A stretch of DNA of 46,349 nt from CALCCV01 sp964388665 (GCA_964388665.1 CAYMBJ010000029.1:1-46349), one strand, 5' to 3'; shown: positions 9,888 through 17,623, numbered from the stretch's first letter. Notes: a model not told the origin generated them from the sequence alone. Translations and numbers: made by a program.

Positions 9888-11239
9888 TGAAACGCAATCA
9901 GCTAGTTCTTGGTAATAAGACTCTTAAAGATATCACTGACGATATTTGCGCCCCGGTTGAGCGCTTTCCCTCTAAGGGATGGGTGGCCATGTTCTTGGGA
10001 GCGAAGTCACTTTTGATTTTTTATGTGGTGGTTTTGGCGATCGTGATTGCCACAGGTATTGGACTTTTGGGTGTTAACAATCCCAATGGCTGGGGCACGA
10101 TGATCATCACCTTCGTGTTTTGGATTGGTATCGGTCATGCCGGCACCTTGATTTCGGCGATTTTGTTTTTGTTTCGTCAAAAGTGGCGAACTTCGGTGGC
10201 GCGAACCGCTGAGGCCATGACCGTGTTTGCGGTGATGACAGCGGGGCTCTTTCCGCTCTTGCACACTGGCCGACCCTGGTTGGACTTTTGGCTCTTTCCC
10301 TACCCAAATCAGCGCGGACCATTGTGGGTGAACTTTCGTTCGCCACTCTTGTGGGACGTTTTTGCGGTGTCCACCTATGCCACGGTTTCTATGGTTTTTT
10401 GGTACATCGGCATGGTTCCTGACTTTGCAACCATCAAGGATCGAGCCAAAAATAAATTTCGCCGCAAGATTTATGGCGCTCTTTCTTTGGGCTGGCGTGG
10501 GACGACTCGCAACTGGAGTCACTACGAAATGCTCTACTTACTCTTGGCGGGTCTGTCGACACCTCTGGTGCTTTCGGTTCACACGATCGTATCCTTTGAC
10601 TTTGCTGTGGCGCAGTTGCCTGGCTGGCACACCACCATCTTTCCGCCCTACTTTGTGGCGGGCGCGATCTTCTCTGGATTTGCGATGGTGATCACGCTGA
10701 TGACCTTGGTGCGGTTGGGATTTCCTGAATTCAAGAGCTACATCACCATAGATCACATGGAAGTCATGAACAAGATCATCATGGCAACAGGCCTGATGGT
10801 GGGTTACGCCTACGCCGCAGAATTTTTTATCGCATGGTACTCAGGCAATCAATACGAGCGCTTTGTTTTTATCAATCGTGCCTTTGGACCTTATGGATGG
10901 TCGTATTGGATCATGGTCTCTTGCAATGTTTTGATACCGCAGTTGTTTTGGGTGAAGTCTTTCCGTCGCAGCATTCCGATCATGTTTGTGGTTTCTATAT
11001 TCGTCAATATCGGCATGTGGTTTGAGCGATTTGTTATCACCATCACATCTCTTCATCATGACTTCTTGCCGGCCAATTGGGGCAACTATGCGTGGAGTAT
11101 GTTTGATACCGGCGTCCTCGTGGGCAGCTTTGGAATGTTTTTAACTTTATTTTTGCTGTACTTGCGATTGTTTCCAGCGATTTCAATTGCAGAGGTGAAA
11201 CCAGTGCTGCCAGTGGGACGAGAAACTTCACATCACTAG
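9884..11239 (+). CDS. actC: alternative complex III subunit ActC, NrfD/PsrC-like membrane protein
   Basis: Integral membrane quinol-oxidising subunit of ACIII, of the NrfD/PsrC family. The 451-residue chain begins with a cytoplasmic amphipathic segment ('LKDITDDICAPVERFPSKGW'). It then runs through about ten hydrophobic spans, the first being 'LLIFYVVVLAIVIATGIGLL'. Family-typical stretches include 'FWIGIGHAGTLISAILFL' and 'LLAGLSTPLVLSVHTIVSFD'. The latter matches the conserved HxxxSxD region near the quinone site in NrfD-like subunits. Translation is coupled to actB by a 4-bp overlap. It shares its fold with the other NrfD-like subunit of the operon, actF. Confidence 0.93.
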   Translation: MMKRNQLVLGNKTLKDITDDICAPVERFPSKGWVAMFLGAKSLLIFYVVVLAIVIATGIGLLGVNNPNGWGTMIITFVFWIGIGHAGTLISAILFLFRQKWRTSVARTAEAMTVFAVMTAGLFPLLHTGRPWLDFWLFPYPNQRGPLWVNFRSPLLWDVFAVSTYATVSMVFWYIGMVPDFATIKDRAKNKFRRKIYGALSLGWRGTTRNWSHYEMLYLLLAGLSTPLVLSVHTIVSFDFAVAQLPGWHTTIFPPYFVAGAIFSGFAMVITLMTLVRLGFPEFKSYITIDHMEVMNKIIMATGLMVGYAYAAEFFIAWYSGNQYERFVFINRAFGPYGWSYWIMVSCNVLIPQLFWVKSFRRSIPIMFVVSIFVNIGMWFERFVITITSLHHDFLPANWGNYAWSMFDTGVLVGSFGMFLTLFLLYLRLFPAISIAEVKPVLPVGRETSHH

Positions 11240-11288
11240 AAAGAGAATATGATGACGACGGCAAATTGCAGATGTTTTGGGGGAGTTC

Positions 11289-11813
11289 ATGGCTAAGCGC
11301 GTGGGTGGAATTGCAGGAATTTTTTTAGACGAGCACAAAGTCTTGGAAGCGGCTCGGCAGACGAGAGCATTAGGATGCACCAAGTTTGATGCCATCACAC
11401 CATTTCCCGTGCATGGAATGGAAGAGGCTGTGGGAGTGAAACGCTCGTCGATTCCTTACGTGACTTTTATCGCGGCATTGGTGGGATTGGCTTCAGGTTT
11501 GGCGCTGACCATCTGGACAAGTGCCGTGGATTGGCCAATCAATGTAGGTGGCAAGCCCTTTATCTCGCTCCCTGCATTTATTCCCATCTGTTTTGAGTTG
11601 ACCATTTTGTTTGCGGCCCTTTCGAGTGTTGTGGCGCTTTTTTATCACTGCAATATGCCGCAAATCGACCCACCAAATATTGACCCCGATTTGACCTCGC
11701 ATAAATTTGCGATATTTGTTCCAGAAAATGATTCGTTTTTTGACGTGGCCAAAATCGAAAAGCTCTTTCGAGACCAAGGTGCGGTGGACGTAAAAAAAGT
11801 TCATGAGTTTTAG
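11289..11813 (+). CDS. actD: alternative complex III subunit ActD
   Basis: Small membrane subunit of ACIII (DUF3341 type), 174 residues. It starts with a soluble domain, 'GGIAGIFLDEHKVLEAARQT', containing the family motif 'FDAITPFPVHGMEEAVG'. Two membrane helices follow: 'YVTFIAALVGLASGLALTIW' and, after a loop with 'VGGKPFISLPAFIPICFEL', 'LFAALSSVVALFYH'. A soluble tail resembling a ferredoxin-like fold completes it. The ATG at 11289 lies five bases after a G-rich Shine-Dalgarno (GGGGGGAG). The known role is structural and bridges the two large membrane subunits; no cofactor site is seen. Confidence 0.9.
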   Translation: MAKRVGGIAGIFLDEHKVLEAARQTRALGCTKFDAITPFPVHGMEEAVGVKRSSIPYVTFIAALVGLASGLALTIWTSAVDWPINVGGKPFISLPAFIPICFELTILFAALSSVVALFYHCNMPQIDPPNIDPDLTSHKFAIFVPENDSFFDVAKIEKLFRDQGAVDVKKVHEF

Positions 11814-11826
11814 AGTGGAGTTCAAA

Positions 11827-12390
11827 GTGAAGGCATTACTTTCTTATTTTGCGATTGCAGGTTTAACCCTTTCTTTGGGCGCAAGTCTTGGCTGTACAAA
11901 AGATCCATCGCAACCCAATGTGGAGCTGATTCAAGACATGATGGAGCAGCCAGCTGTGATGTCTCAAGAGTGGGATTCGGAAAATCCTACAAAACCCACA
12001 GCATTGGTTCCACCTGAGCACACAGCACCCCAAGGTTTCACACCCTATCCGTACGGAAACAATGTCGAGGCGGCAGCGCGGGAGCTGAAGAATCCTTTTG
12101 CCGGCAGTGAAGATGTCGAAGTGCTTATGGTTGGCCAGAGAAATTACGAAACTCATTGTCAGGTCTGTCACGGCCAAACCATGGCCGGTGGTGACAGCAC
12201 TTCTGTTGCTCAGAAGATGAATTTAAAGCCGCCCAGTCTCTTGAGTGATAAAGTCAAAAACTGGGAAGATGGGCGACTCTATCATGTTATCACAATGGGT
12301 CAGGGACTTATGGGTCCCTACGCTAGTCACATTCCGCAACAATATCGATGGCAAGTGGTGCAGTACATTCGCCATATGCAGAAGAAATAA
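11827..12390 (+). CDS. actE: alternative complex III subunit ActE, monohaem cytochrome c lipoprotein
   Basis: Monohaem cytochrome c subunit of ACIII. One CxxCH motif is present (CQVCHGQ, about residue 110), with a downstream methionine in 'ITMGQGLMGPYASHI' as a likely axial ligand. The N-terminus, 'MKALLSYFAIAGLTLSLGA' followed by SLGC, is a classic lipoprotein signal and lipobox, so the domain is anchored at the membrane surface. I chose the GTG at 11827 because GTGGAG sits about six bases upstream and the signal peptide then has normal length. An ATG at 11803, inside the end of actD, would add eight residues. The haem would be attached by the ResB/CcsA pair encoded just upstream of the operon. 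Confidence 0.9.
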   Translation: MKALLSYFAIAGLTLSLGASLGCTKDPSQPNVELIQDMMEQPAVMSQEWDSENPTKPTALVPPEHTAPQGFTPYPYGNNVEAAARELKNPFAGSEDVEVLMVGQRNYETHCQVCHGQTMAGGDSTSVAQKMNLKPPSLLSDKVKNWEDGRLYHVITMGQGLMGPYASHIPQQYRWQVVQYIRHMQKK

Positions 12391-12401
12391 GGAAAACCGC
12401 A

Positions 12402-13604
12402 ATGGCACAAGGACATTCACATACAAAGCTTCACCTCGGTAAATTTGTCACGTCACCGGGATTAAAAACACTGATCTATTTATTGATTCTCATTGGTGTG
12501 GCCTGTTTTGGGGCTGCTCTTTACATGGCTCCCACCAGAGCCTGGACTTCTTTTTTAGTGGCCTTCTTCTTTTTTACCTGTTTGGGAATCGGCGGACTGT
12601 TTTTTGTCGCCATCAATCACGTTTCAAAGGCAGGATGGAGTGTAACAGTTCGCCGCCTCTCTGAAGCACTGACGTCATTTTTGCCGGCAGTGGCTGTGGC
12701 TGCCGTGATCCTTTTTTTGGGAGCTAAGCACATTTGGATTTGGGCGGACTCAGCAAAGATGGAAGCGGATCATCATCTTCACTTGAAAGCGGCCTATTTG
12801 AATTTACCGTTTTTTGCCATCAGACTTTTCATATTCATCGGCGGCGCACTTCTGTTTAAAAATTGGATTGTTGGCGGATCGATTAAGCAGGATCAGTCTG
12901 GCGACGAATCCTACACTCACAAGAACGTAGGTTATTCGATTGCCTTCATTCTTTTCTTTGCATTGGCCTTTACATTTTTTTCGATGGATCTTTTGATGTC
13001 GCTACTGCCCACCTGGTATTCGACGATATTTGGAATTTATTGTTTCTCTGGAATGTTTCAATCAACTCTTGCTGTTTTGTGCATCCTGATTATTTGGCTG
13101 AGAAAGAGCAATCTTGTGGCCGGTTACATCACCGAAGAGCATCAGCACGATGTGGCCAAATTCCTAAAGGGCTTCACTGTCTTTTGGGCTTACATCGCAT
13201 TTTCGCAGTTCATGTTGATTTGGTACGCCAATATTCCAGAAGAAACAGAGTACTTTATCATGCGCTCGCAGCAAGGCTGGCTCGGAGTTTCGATGTCCTT
13301 GTTGGTGTTCCGCTTTATCGTGCCCTTTTTGGCGCTGTTGCCTCGAGGAGCCAAACGGAACAGCACTCACCTCGTTTCCGTCTCTATTCTGATCCTTGTC
13401 ATGCAGTACGTTGATATCTTTTGGATGGTTTATCCCAACTTTTTTGGTGGCAAGCTGACCTTTGGCATTTGGGAAGTGGGCGTGTTCTTAGGATTCCTGG
13501 GCGTATTCTTGTTTTTGCTGATGCGCTTTTTGCAAAAGAACAATCTGGTGCCCATTAAGGATCCGAGGTTGCACGAAGCTCTTGAACATCACGTAACCTA
13601 CTAA
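12402..13604 (+). CDS. actF: alternative complex III subunit ActF, second NrfD-like membrane protein
   Basis: Second polytopic subunit of ACIII, related to ActC. It has 400 residues and about ten hydrophobic spans, beginning 'LIYLLILIGVACFGAALYMA'. Family stretches include 'GIGGLFFVAINHVSKAGWSV', 'GMFQSTLAVLCILIIW' and 'FTVFWAYIAFSQFMLIWYAN'. In known ACIII structures ActF packs beside ActC and contributes a proton path. The ATG at 12402 follows AAGGA of the previous gene's end. It is the last act gene here: no actG and no terminal oxidase follow, because the stop codon abuts a structured repeat (13605-13842) and then thrS. The electron acceptor of the complex is therefore not encoded in this window. 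Confidence 0.92.
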   Translation: MAQGHSHTKLHLGKFVTSPGLKTLIYLLILIGVACFGAALYMAPTRAWTSFLVAFFFFTCLGIGGLFFVAINHVSKAGWSVTVRRLSEALTSFLPAVAVAAVILFLGAKHIWIWADSAKMEADHHLHLKAAYLNLPFFAIRLFIFIGGALLFKNWIVGGSIKQDQSGDESYTHKNVGYSIAFILFFALAFTFFSMDLLMSLLPTWYSTIFGIYCFSGMFQSTLAVLCILIIWLRKSNLVAGYITEEHQHDVAKFLKGFTVFWAYIAFSQFMLIWYANIPEETEYFIMRSQQGWLGVSMSLLVFRFIVPFLALLPRGAKRNSTHLVSVSILILVMQYVDIFWMVYPNFFGGKLTFGIWEVGVFLGFLGVFLFLLMRFLQKNNLVPIKDPRLHEALEHHVTY

Positions 13605-13728
13605 CGCCAATTTCGATTCAAGCTTGGACCGTCGTTGGCTGCGGCCGTCGCCGCTTGCGACGTGCTAGGAGCACGCCTCAGCGCCTCGGGCCTTGCCGCC
13701 TTGGTCGAAGCTTGACTAGAAATTGGCG
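13605..13728. repeat. GC-rich structured repeat, complete copy with terminal inverted repeats
   Basis: A 124-bp palindromic unit beginning one base after the actF stop. Its ends are imperfect inverted repeats: 13605-13630 pairs with 13703-13728 with 3 mismatches in 26. Inside are small perfect hairpins: CGTCGC (13646-13651) with GCGACG (13657-13662), and CGTGCT (13661-13666) with AGCACG (13670-13675). Positions 13609-13704 recur at 13747-13842 with 94 of 96 bases identical, at an offset of exactly 138 bp. The right end also recurs at 42442-42474. It may act as a 3' processing or termination structure for the act operon; mobility is inferred from the dispersed copy. The 405-bp gap between actF and thrS consists of these two copies plus about 170 bp in which I see no gene. 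Confidence 0.8.
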
Positions 13729-13746
13729 ATGAAGTTGGCGTTGTTA

Positions 13747-13842
13747 AATTTCGATTCAAGCTTGGACCGTCGTTGGCTGCGGCCGTCGCCGCTTGCGACG
13801 TGCTAGGAGCACGCCTCAGCGTCTCGGGCCTTGCCGCCTCGG
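13747..13842. repeat. GC-rich structured repeat, second copy with degenerate right end
   Basis: Second copy of the actF-thrS repeat, 94 of 96 bases identical to 13609-13704 and in the same orientation. It contains the same two internal hairpins. The right inverted repeat is degraded: after 13842 the sequence only loosely resembles the intact end (GCGCTTAAAGCTATAATTGG). This copy therefore looks older at its edge, or was made by an unequal duplication. It ends about 170 bp before thrS. Confidence 0.8.
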
Positions 13843-14010
13843 CGCTTAAAGCTATAATTGGTTGCATTTTGGTGAATTTTCCTGCATATTGGTAGAAGCT
13901 GGGTCCTTTCACTTGACCCATTTTATGATAAGCTTGTAACGAAAGAGCTATGTTAAAAGAATTTTTATTTTTGAAAAACTCTAAAATGTTAAATCCCGCC
14001 AGTTAAGCGA

Positions 14011-15960
14011 ATGTTTATCTTTCGAATTCAACTGCCAGACAACAGCGTCAAAGAATTTCCAGAACAGCCAACGGCTTTGCAGGTTGCAGAGAGCATCGGT
14101 TCGCGCTTGGCCAAAGAGACTCTCGGGGTCCGCTTGGACGGAAAAAACGAAATTCATGACCTGCGAACTCCTCTCAACGATGGCCAAAAAATTCAATTGA
14201 TCACCACTCGTGATGAAGCGGCAAACGAAGTGATACGCCACTCCGCCGCCCATGTGATGGCTCAGGCTGTGCAGCAGCTCTGGCCCGAAGTGAAAGTGAC
14301 CATTGGCCCCGTCATTGAGAATGGCTTTTTTTACGACTTTGATTCACCGTTTGCTTTTACCGAAGAGCATTTTGCAAAAATTGAAGAAAAAATGGCGGCC
14401 ATTGTTGCGGCCAACTACCCATTGCAAAAAGAAGTATGGTCAAAAGACAAGGCCATCGAAACCTTTACCAAGATGGGCGAACGTTTTAAAGTTGAAGTCA
14501 TTCAAGACCTCAACTCACCTGAAGTCAGTATCTATCACCAAGGCCCATGGTTTGATCTTTGCCGCGGACCCCATGTGCAGTTCACAGGGCAAATCAAAGC
14601 ATTTAAACTTTTGAGCGTTGCGGGCGCCTATTGGCGCGGCGACGAAAAAAAGCCCATGCTTCAGCGCATTTATGCCACGGCCTTTCGCGATAAAAAGGAG
14701 CTGGAAGCGCATCTTCACAATCTGGAAGAGGCAAAAAAGCGCGATCATCGCAAAATAGGCAAAGAAATGAATCTGTTCTATTTTCATGAGTGGGCGCCAG
14801 GCTCTCCCTTTTTCGCACCCAAAGGAACAGTCATATACAATGAGCTGCAAAAGATGCTGCGGGATTTTTATCGTGAGCGCGACTACAAAGAGGTCATCAC
14901 TCCGCAGATTTTTGATGTGAATCTCTTTCATCAATCAGGACACTATCAAAATTATCGCGAGAATATGTACTTCACCAAGGTGGATGAGCACGACTACGCG
15001 TCAAAGCCCATGAATTGTCCATCACACTGTTTGCTATATGCTTCGCAAAAGCACTCCTACCGAGAGCTGCCTCTGCGGATTGCCGACTTTGGGCGTTTGC
15101 ACCGACTCGAACAATCAGGAGCCTTGCACGGGCTCATGCGGGTGCGCACCTTTTGCCAAGATGACGCTCATATTTTTTGCTCCACCGAGAGTCTTCAGGC
15201 TGAAATCGCATCTTTTATGAAGCTCTTAAATGACGTTTATAAACTTTTAGGCATGGATGAATATGTGGTCTACCTCTCCACACGGCCAGAGCAGCGCATG
15301 GGCGATGACAGCGTTTGGGACCAGGCTGAGAATGCTTTGAGCGAGGCGCTCAAAAATCTCAATATTCCGTATCAAGTGAATCCAGGCGATGGTGCTTTTT
15401 ATGGCCCCAAGTTGGACATTATGTTTGTGGATGCCATTCGTCGGTCTTGGCAATTGGGTACCTTGCAATGTGATTTCAATTTGCCTTTGGTTTTTGATCT
15501 TAAATACACTGGTGAAGACAACCAGGAGCACCGCCCAGTGATGCTGCACAGGGCTATTTTGGGTACGCTCGAGAGATTCATCGGGGTTTATATTGAGCAC
15601 ACGGCGGGCCATTTGCCGCTGTGGCTTGCGCCAGAACAGGTGAGGGTTATCAATATTACGGATCGCGTGAACGGTTTCTGCGAAGAGATTCATGGGCAGC
15701 TATTCAAAGCTGGTGTTCGAGTGGAGTTTGATTCGCGCAATGAAAAGCTTAATTACAAGATTCGTGAAGCGCAGATGGATCGCATTCCTTTGATGCTGAT
15801 TGTTGGCGATAAAGAGGCGGCGGAACAGAAGGTTTCAGTGAGGTTGCACACGGGGCAAATGCTCCCTGCTCAGCCCACAAATCTAGTGATTGAAAAGATT
15901 ATTAAAGAAATACAAACGCGAAGTTTAAAGAGTGAATTTCAAGTGGATTTGAGCCATTGA
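14011..15960 (+). CDS. thrS: threonyl-tRNA synthetase
   Basis: Class II aminoacyl-tRNA synthetase that charges tRNA-Thr and edits Ser-tRNA-Thr. Full length at 649 residues. Domains in order: TGS (residues 1-65); N2 editing domain with 'RHSAAHVMAQAVQQLWPEV'; catalytic core; and anticodon-binding domain from about 535 ('LPLWLAPEQVRVINITD'). The three zinc ligands are in place: Cys336 (in PMNCPSH), His387 (in QDDAHIFC) and His513 (in VMLHRAILGTLERFIG). The ATG at 14011 lacks a strong Shine-Dalgarno but starts the TGS domain correctly. It is followed 62 bp later by infC, the common thrS-infC-rpmI-rplT order. Confidence 0.97.
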   Translation: MFIFRIQLPDNSVKEFPEQPTALQVAESIGSRLAKETLGVRLDGKNEIHDLRTPLNDGQKIQLITTRDEAANEVIRHSAAHVMAQAVQQLWPEVKVTIGPVIENGFFYDFDSPFAFTEEHFAKIEEKMAAIVAANYPLQKEVWSKDKAIETFTKMGERFKVEVIQDLNSPEVSIYHQGPWFDLCRGPHVQFTGQIKAFKLLSVAGAYWRGDEKKPMLQRIYATAFRDKKELEAHLHNLEEAKKRDHRKIGKEMNLFYFHEWAPGSPFFAPKGTVIYNELQKMLRDFYRERDYKEVITPQIFDVNLFHQSGHYQNYRENMYFTKVDEHDYASKPMNCPSHCLLYASQKHSYRELPLRIADFGRLHRLEQSGALHGLMRVRTFCQDDAHIFCSTESLQAEIASFMKLLNDVYKLLGMDEYVVYLSTRPEQRMGDDSVWDQAENALSEALKNLNIPYQVNPGDGAFYGPKLDIMFVDAIRRSWQLGTLQCDFNLPLVFDLKYTGEDNQEHRPVMLHRAILGTLERFIGVYIEHTAGHLPLWLAPEQVRVINITDRVNGFCEEIHGQLFKAGVRVEFDSRNEKLNYKIREAQMDRIPLMLIVGDKEAAEQKVSVRLHTGQMLPAQPTNLVIEKIIKEIQTRSLKSEFQVDLSH

Positions 15961-16011
15961 TAATAAGGCCCAATATCTCACTTGTTTGGTTTTAGGTAGG
16001 CAATAACTTTT

Positions 16012-16025
16012 AGGAGGTTAGCATT
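16012..16025 (+). promoter_or_regulatory. infC: Shine-Dalgarno and AUU start codon of infC
   Basis: AGGAGG (16012-16017) lies five bases before ATT at 16023-16025. The frame opened by this ATT is the IF3 frame and encodes the expected N-terminal residues (SQYDRPF...VNRQIRVPQVRV). No ATG, GTG or TTG lies in frame before 16116, which would cut off conserved residues. In other bacteria the rare AUU start lets IF3 discriminate against its own mRNA; the same feedback is inferred here. Confidence 0.88.
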
Positions 16026-16697
16026 AGCCAATATGATCGTCCCTTTCGAGCTGGATTTCAGGATAAAGATAAAAAGCGCGACAAAGACGGACTGCGAGTC
16101 AATCGTCAGATCCGCGTGCCACAGGTTCGCGTAATTGATGAAGAAGGTCAGATGTTGGGAGTCATGACCGTTCCCGAAGGGATCCGCTTGGCCGAAGACC
16201 GCGGCTTGGACCTGATTGAGATTGCTCCTTCTGCGCAGCCCCCGACTTGCAAAATCATGGACTACGGCAAGTTCAAGTACGAAAACAAGAAAAAGGCGGC
16301 GGCGGCTCGTAAAAAGCAAGTGATTGTGACCATTAAAGAAATCCAACTGCGCCCGCGAACCGATCAACATGATTTGGACACCAAAATCAATCATGCACGG
16401 CGCTTTTTGCTTGAAGGCGACAAAGTTAAGATCAATTTGCGCTTTATGGGTCGAGAGATGGCCCATCAGGAGTTTGGTGTTGAGCTTTTGAAAAAGTGCG
16501 TGGAGCTATTGCAAGATGTTTCCAATGTTGAGGTAAATCCGAAGATGGAAGGCAAGGCCTTGTTTTTGCTCCTTTCGCCAGATCCTGTAAAAGTGAAAGA
16601 GTACCTGAAGCTGCATCCCCTGAAGCCAAAGACAGACGCGGAGCAAAAAGAAGCCGATCGTTTGGCTGAAGAAGAGGGTGAGGCGAGTGAGGGCTGA
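16023..16697 (+). CDS. infC: translation initiation factor IF-3
   Basis: IF3 binds the 30S subunit, prevents premature 50S joining and checks the initiator tRNA and start codon. Translation from ATT at 16023 gives 224 residues. The N-terminal domain has 'RVNRQIRVPQVRVIDEEGQM' and 'GLDLIEIAPSAQPPTCKIMD'. The linker is lysine-rich (KYENKKKAAAARKKQ). The C-domain has 'LRPRTDQHDLDTKINHARRF' and 'FMGREMAHQEFG'. A usual-codon start at GTG 16116 would remove 31 residues, including VNRQI, and has no ribosome-binding site, so ATT is strongly favoured. The acidic tail after residue 205 (AEQKEADRLAEEEGEASEG) is longer than in compact IF3 proteins. A short GC hairpin follows the stop. Confidence 0.95.
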   Translation: MSQYDRPFRAGFQDKDKKRDKDGLRVNRQIRVPQVRVIDEEGQMLGVMTVPEGIRLAEDRGLDLIEIAPSAQPPTCKIMDYGKFKYENKKKAAAARKKQVIVTIKEIQLRPRTDQHDLDTKINHARRFLLEGDKVKINLRFMGREMAHQEFGVELLKKCVELLQDVSNVEVNPKMEGKALFLLLSPDPVKVKEYLKLHPLKPKTDAEQKEADRLAEEEGEASEG

Positions 16698-16709
16698 ACT
16701 GGAACATGG

Positions 16710-16729
16710 GCGCGGAACCAAGGCCGCGC
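16710..16729 (+). terminator. GC hairpin downstream of infC, without U tract
   Basis: GCGCGG (16710-16715) pairs with CCGCGC (16724-16729) across an 8-base loop, 13 bases after the infC stop. No T run follows, so it is at best a weak or factor-dependent terminator, or an mRNA 3' stabiliser. The 332-bp gap between infC and rpmI holds this hairpin, the MITE-like element at 16743-16848 and about 180 bp of leader before rpmI in which I see no further gene. Confidence 0.35.
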
Positions 16730-16742
16730 TCTGCAGTTGAGG

Positions 16743-16848
16743 CTAGTGCTTTGTCAGGAAAGTTTTTTCGTTGTTGCTTCGTCGTCGCGGTATTATTCAT
16801 ACAGCTTCCTCCTCGCGTCTAGAAAAAACTTCCCTGACAAGGCACTAG
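16743..16848 (+). mobile_element. MITE-like 106-bp element, copy 1
   Basis: Near-identical to 40799-40904 and in the same orientation. The 26-bp terminal inverted repeats are 16743-16768 (CTAGTGCTTTGTCAGGAAAG, then TTTTTT) and 16823-16848, with two substitutions in the right arm. Both ends carry CTAG, fitting a duplicated CTAG or TA target. On the minus strand the 54-bp core has GAGGAGG (16808-16814) seven bases before ATG (16798-16800), then codons for MNNTATTKQQRKNFPDKAL. This looks like the retained 5' end of a transposase or similar gene between two transposon ends, as in an internally deleted, non-autonomous derivative. No transposase is in the window. Confidence 0.75.
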
Positions 16849-17029
16849 CTGCCAAAATGTCTCTTTTTTAAAAAAGACCTAGACAATTTCAATTCTTATA
16901 CTGTAATTGTACCCCTACACTGACTCAGGCCAAGCCCATTGTTTGGGCCCATGAGTTCCAATGGAGTTGGAGCCATGCCAAAGAGTTGAAGTCTAATGCT
17001 TCAATCGCCTGACCGGAGAAAGAAAATCA

Positions 17030-17221
17030 ATGAAACAGCGTACACACAGCGGCGCGAAGAAGCGCTTGCGACTGCTTCCTGGCGGCAAGATCAAGAAAAA
17101 GAGCACACGTTTGCGCCACCTGAACTCGCACATGAGTTCAAAGAGCAAGCGACATTTGGGCAAAACATCTTACGTCGATGATGCCAATCTTTATCAAACT
17201 CGTAGAACATTGGTATTTTGA
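17030..17221 (+). CDS. rpmI: 50S ribosomal protein L35 (bL35)
   Basis: Small basic ribosomal protein of the large subunit, 63 residues. The start MKQRTHSGAKKRLRLLPGGK matches the bL35 pattern (KxKTHSGAKKRF...GK), followed by 'KSKRHLGKTSYVDDAN'. The ATG at 17030 is preceded by GGAGAAAG. It lies 8 bp ahead of rplT, the universal rpmI-rplT pairing. It is separated from infC by a 332-bp gap that contains the MITE-like element, so it may have its own promoter here. Confidence 0.96.
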   Translation: MKQRTHSGAKKRLRLLPGGKIKKKSTRLRHLNSHMSSKSKRHLGKTSYVDDANLYQTRRTLVF

Positions 17222-17229
17222 GGTAAATT

Positions 17230-17577
17230 ATGGCACGTGTAAAAAGTGGTAAAACAAACAAAGCCCGTCACAAAAAAGTACTCAAGGCCTCAAAGGGTCG
17301 ATATTCAGCAAACAGCCGTTGCTTCATTCATGCGCGTGAAAAAAATGACCGCGCCATGGTTTATATGTTCAGAGATCGCAAGGTTCGCAAACGAACTTTC
17401 CGTCGCCTGTGGACTCAAAGGATCAACGCCGCTGCTCGTATGTTTGGTACCAACTACTCTCGTTTGATCGGTGGACTTGCGCAAGCGGGTATCGAGATCG
17501 ATCGAAAGCAATTGGCTGACTTGGCAGTTCATGACCTAACAGCATTTCAATCTCTTTGTAAGCACACATTGGCTTAG
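17230..17577 (+). CDS. rplT: 50S ribosomal protein L20 (bL20)
   Basis: Early-assembling 23S rRNA-binding protein, 115 residues as expected. Signature segments are 'MARVKSGKTNKARHKKVLKA', 'YMFRDRKVRKRTFRRLWTQR' and 'NYSRLIGGLAQAGIEIDRKQ'. The start follows GAGGTAA. In other bacteria L20 represses its own operon by binding the leader. The long leader upstream of rpmI could host such a site, but I cannot identify it by eye. A mevalonate operon begins 46 bp downstream. Confidence 0.97.
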   Translation: MARVKSGKTNKARHKKVLKASKGRYSANSRCFIHAREKNDRAMVYMFRDRKVRKRTFRRLWTQRINAAARMFGTNYSRLIGGLAQAGIEIDRKQLADLAVHDLTAFQSLCKHTLA

Positions 17578-17623
17578 GCCTTTGGTGCCTGATTGCGAAT
17601 GCAGAACTAGGATGCATACATAG

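Noticed and set aside
13601..13921. A 106-codon minus-strand frame running through both GC-rich repeat copies, with a repeated AARPE-LRRAPSTSQAA pattern
   Set aside because: The frame stays open because the 138-bp repeat offset is a multiple of three and the DNA is GC-rich. It has no ribosome-binding site and the sequence is explained by palindromic repeats.
16444..16800. A 118-codon minus-strand frame starting inside MITE copy 1 with a good Shine-Dalgarno
   Set aside because: Beyond the element it reads antisense through infC with a protein-unlike composition. The start site is noted as part of the element, but the long frame is not called a gene.
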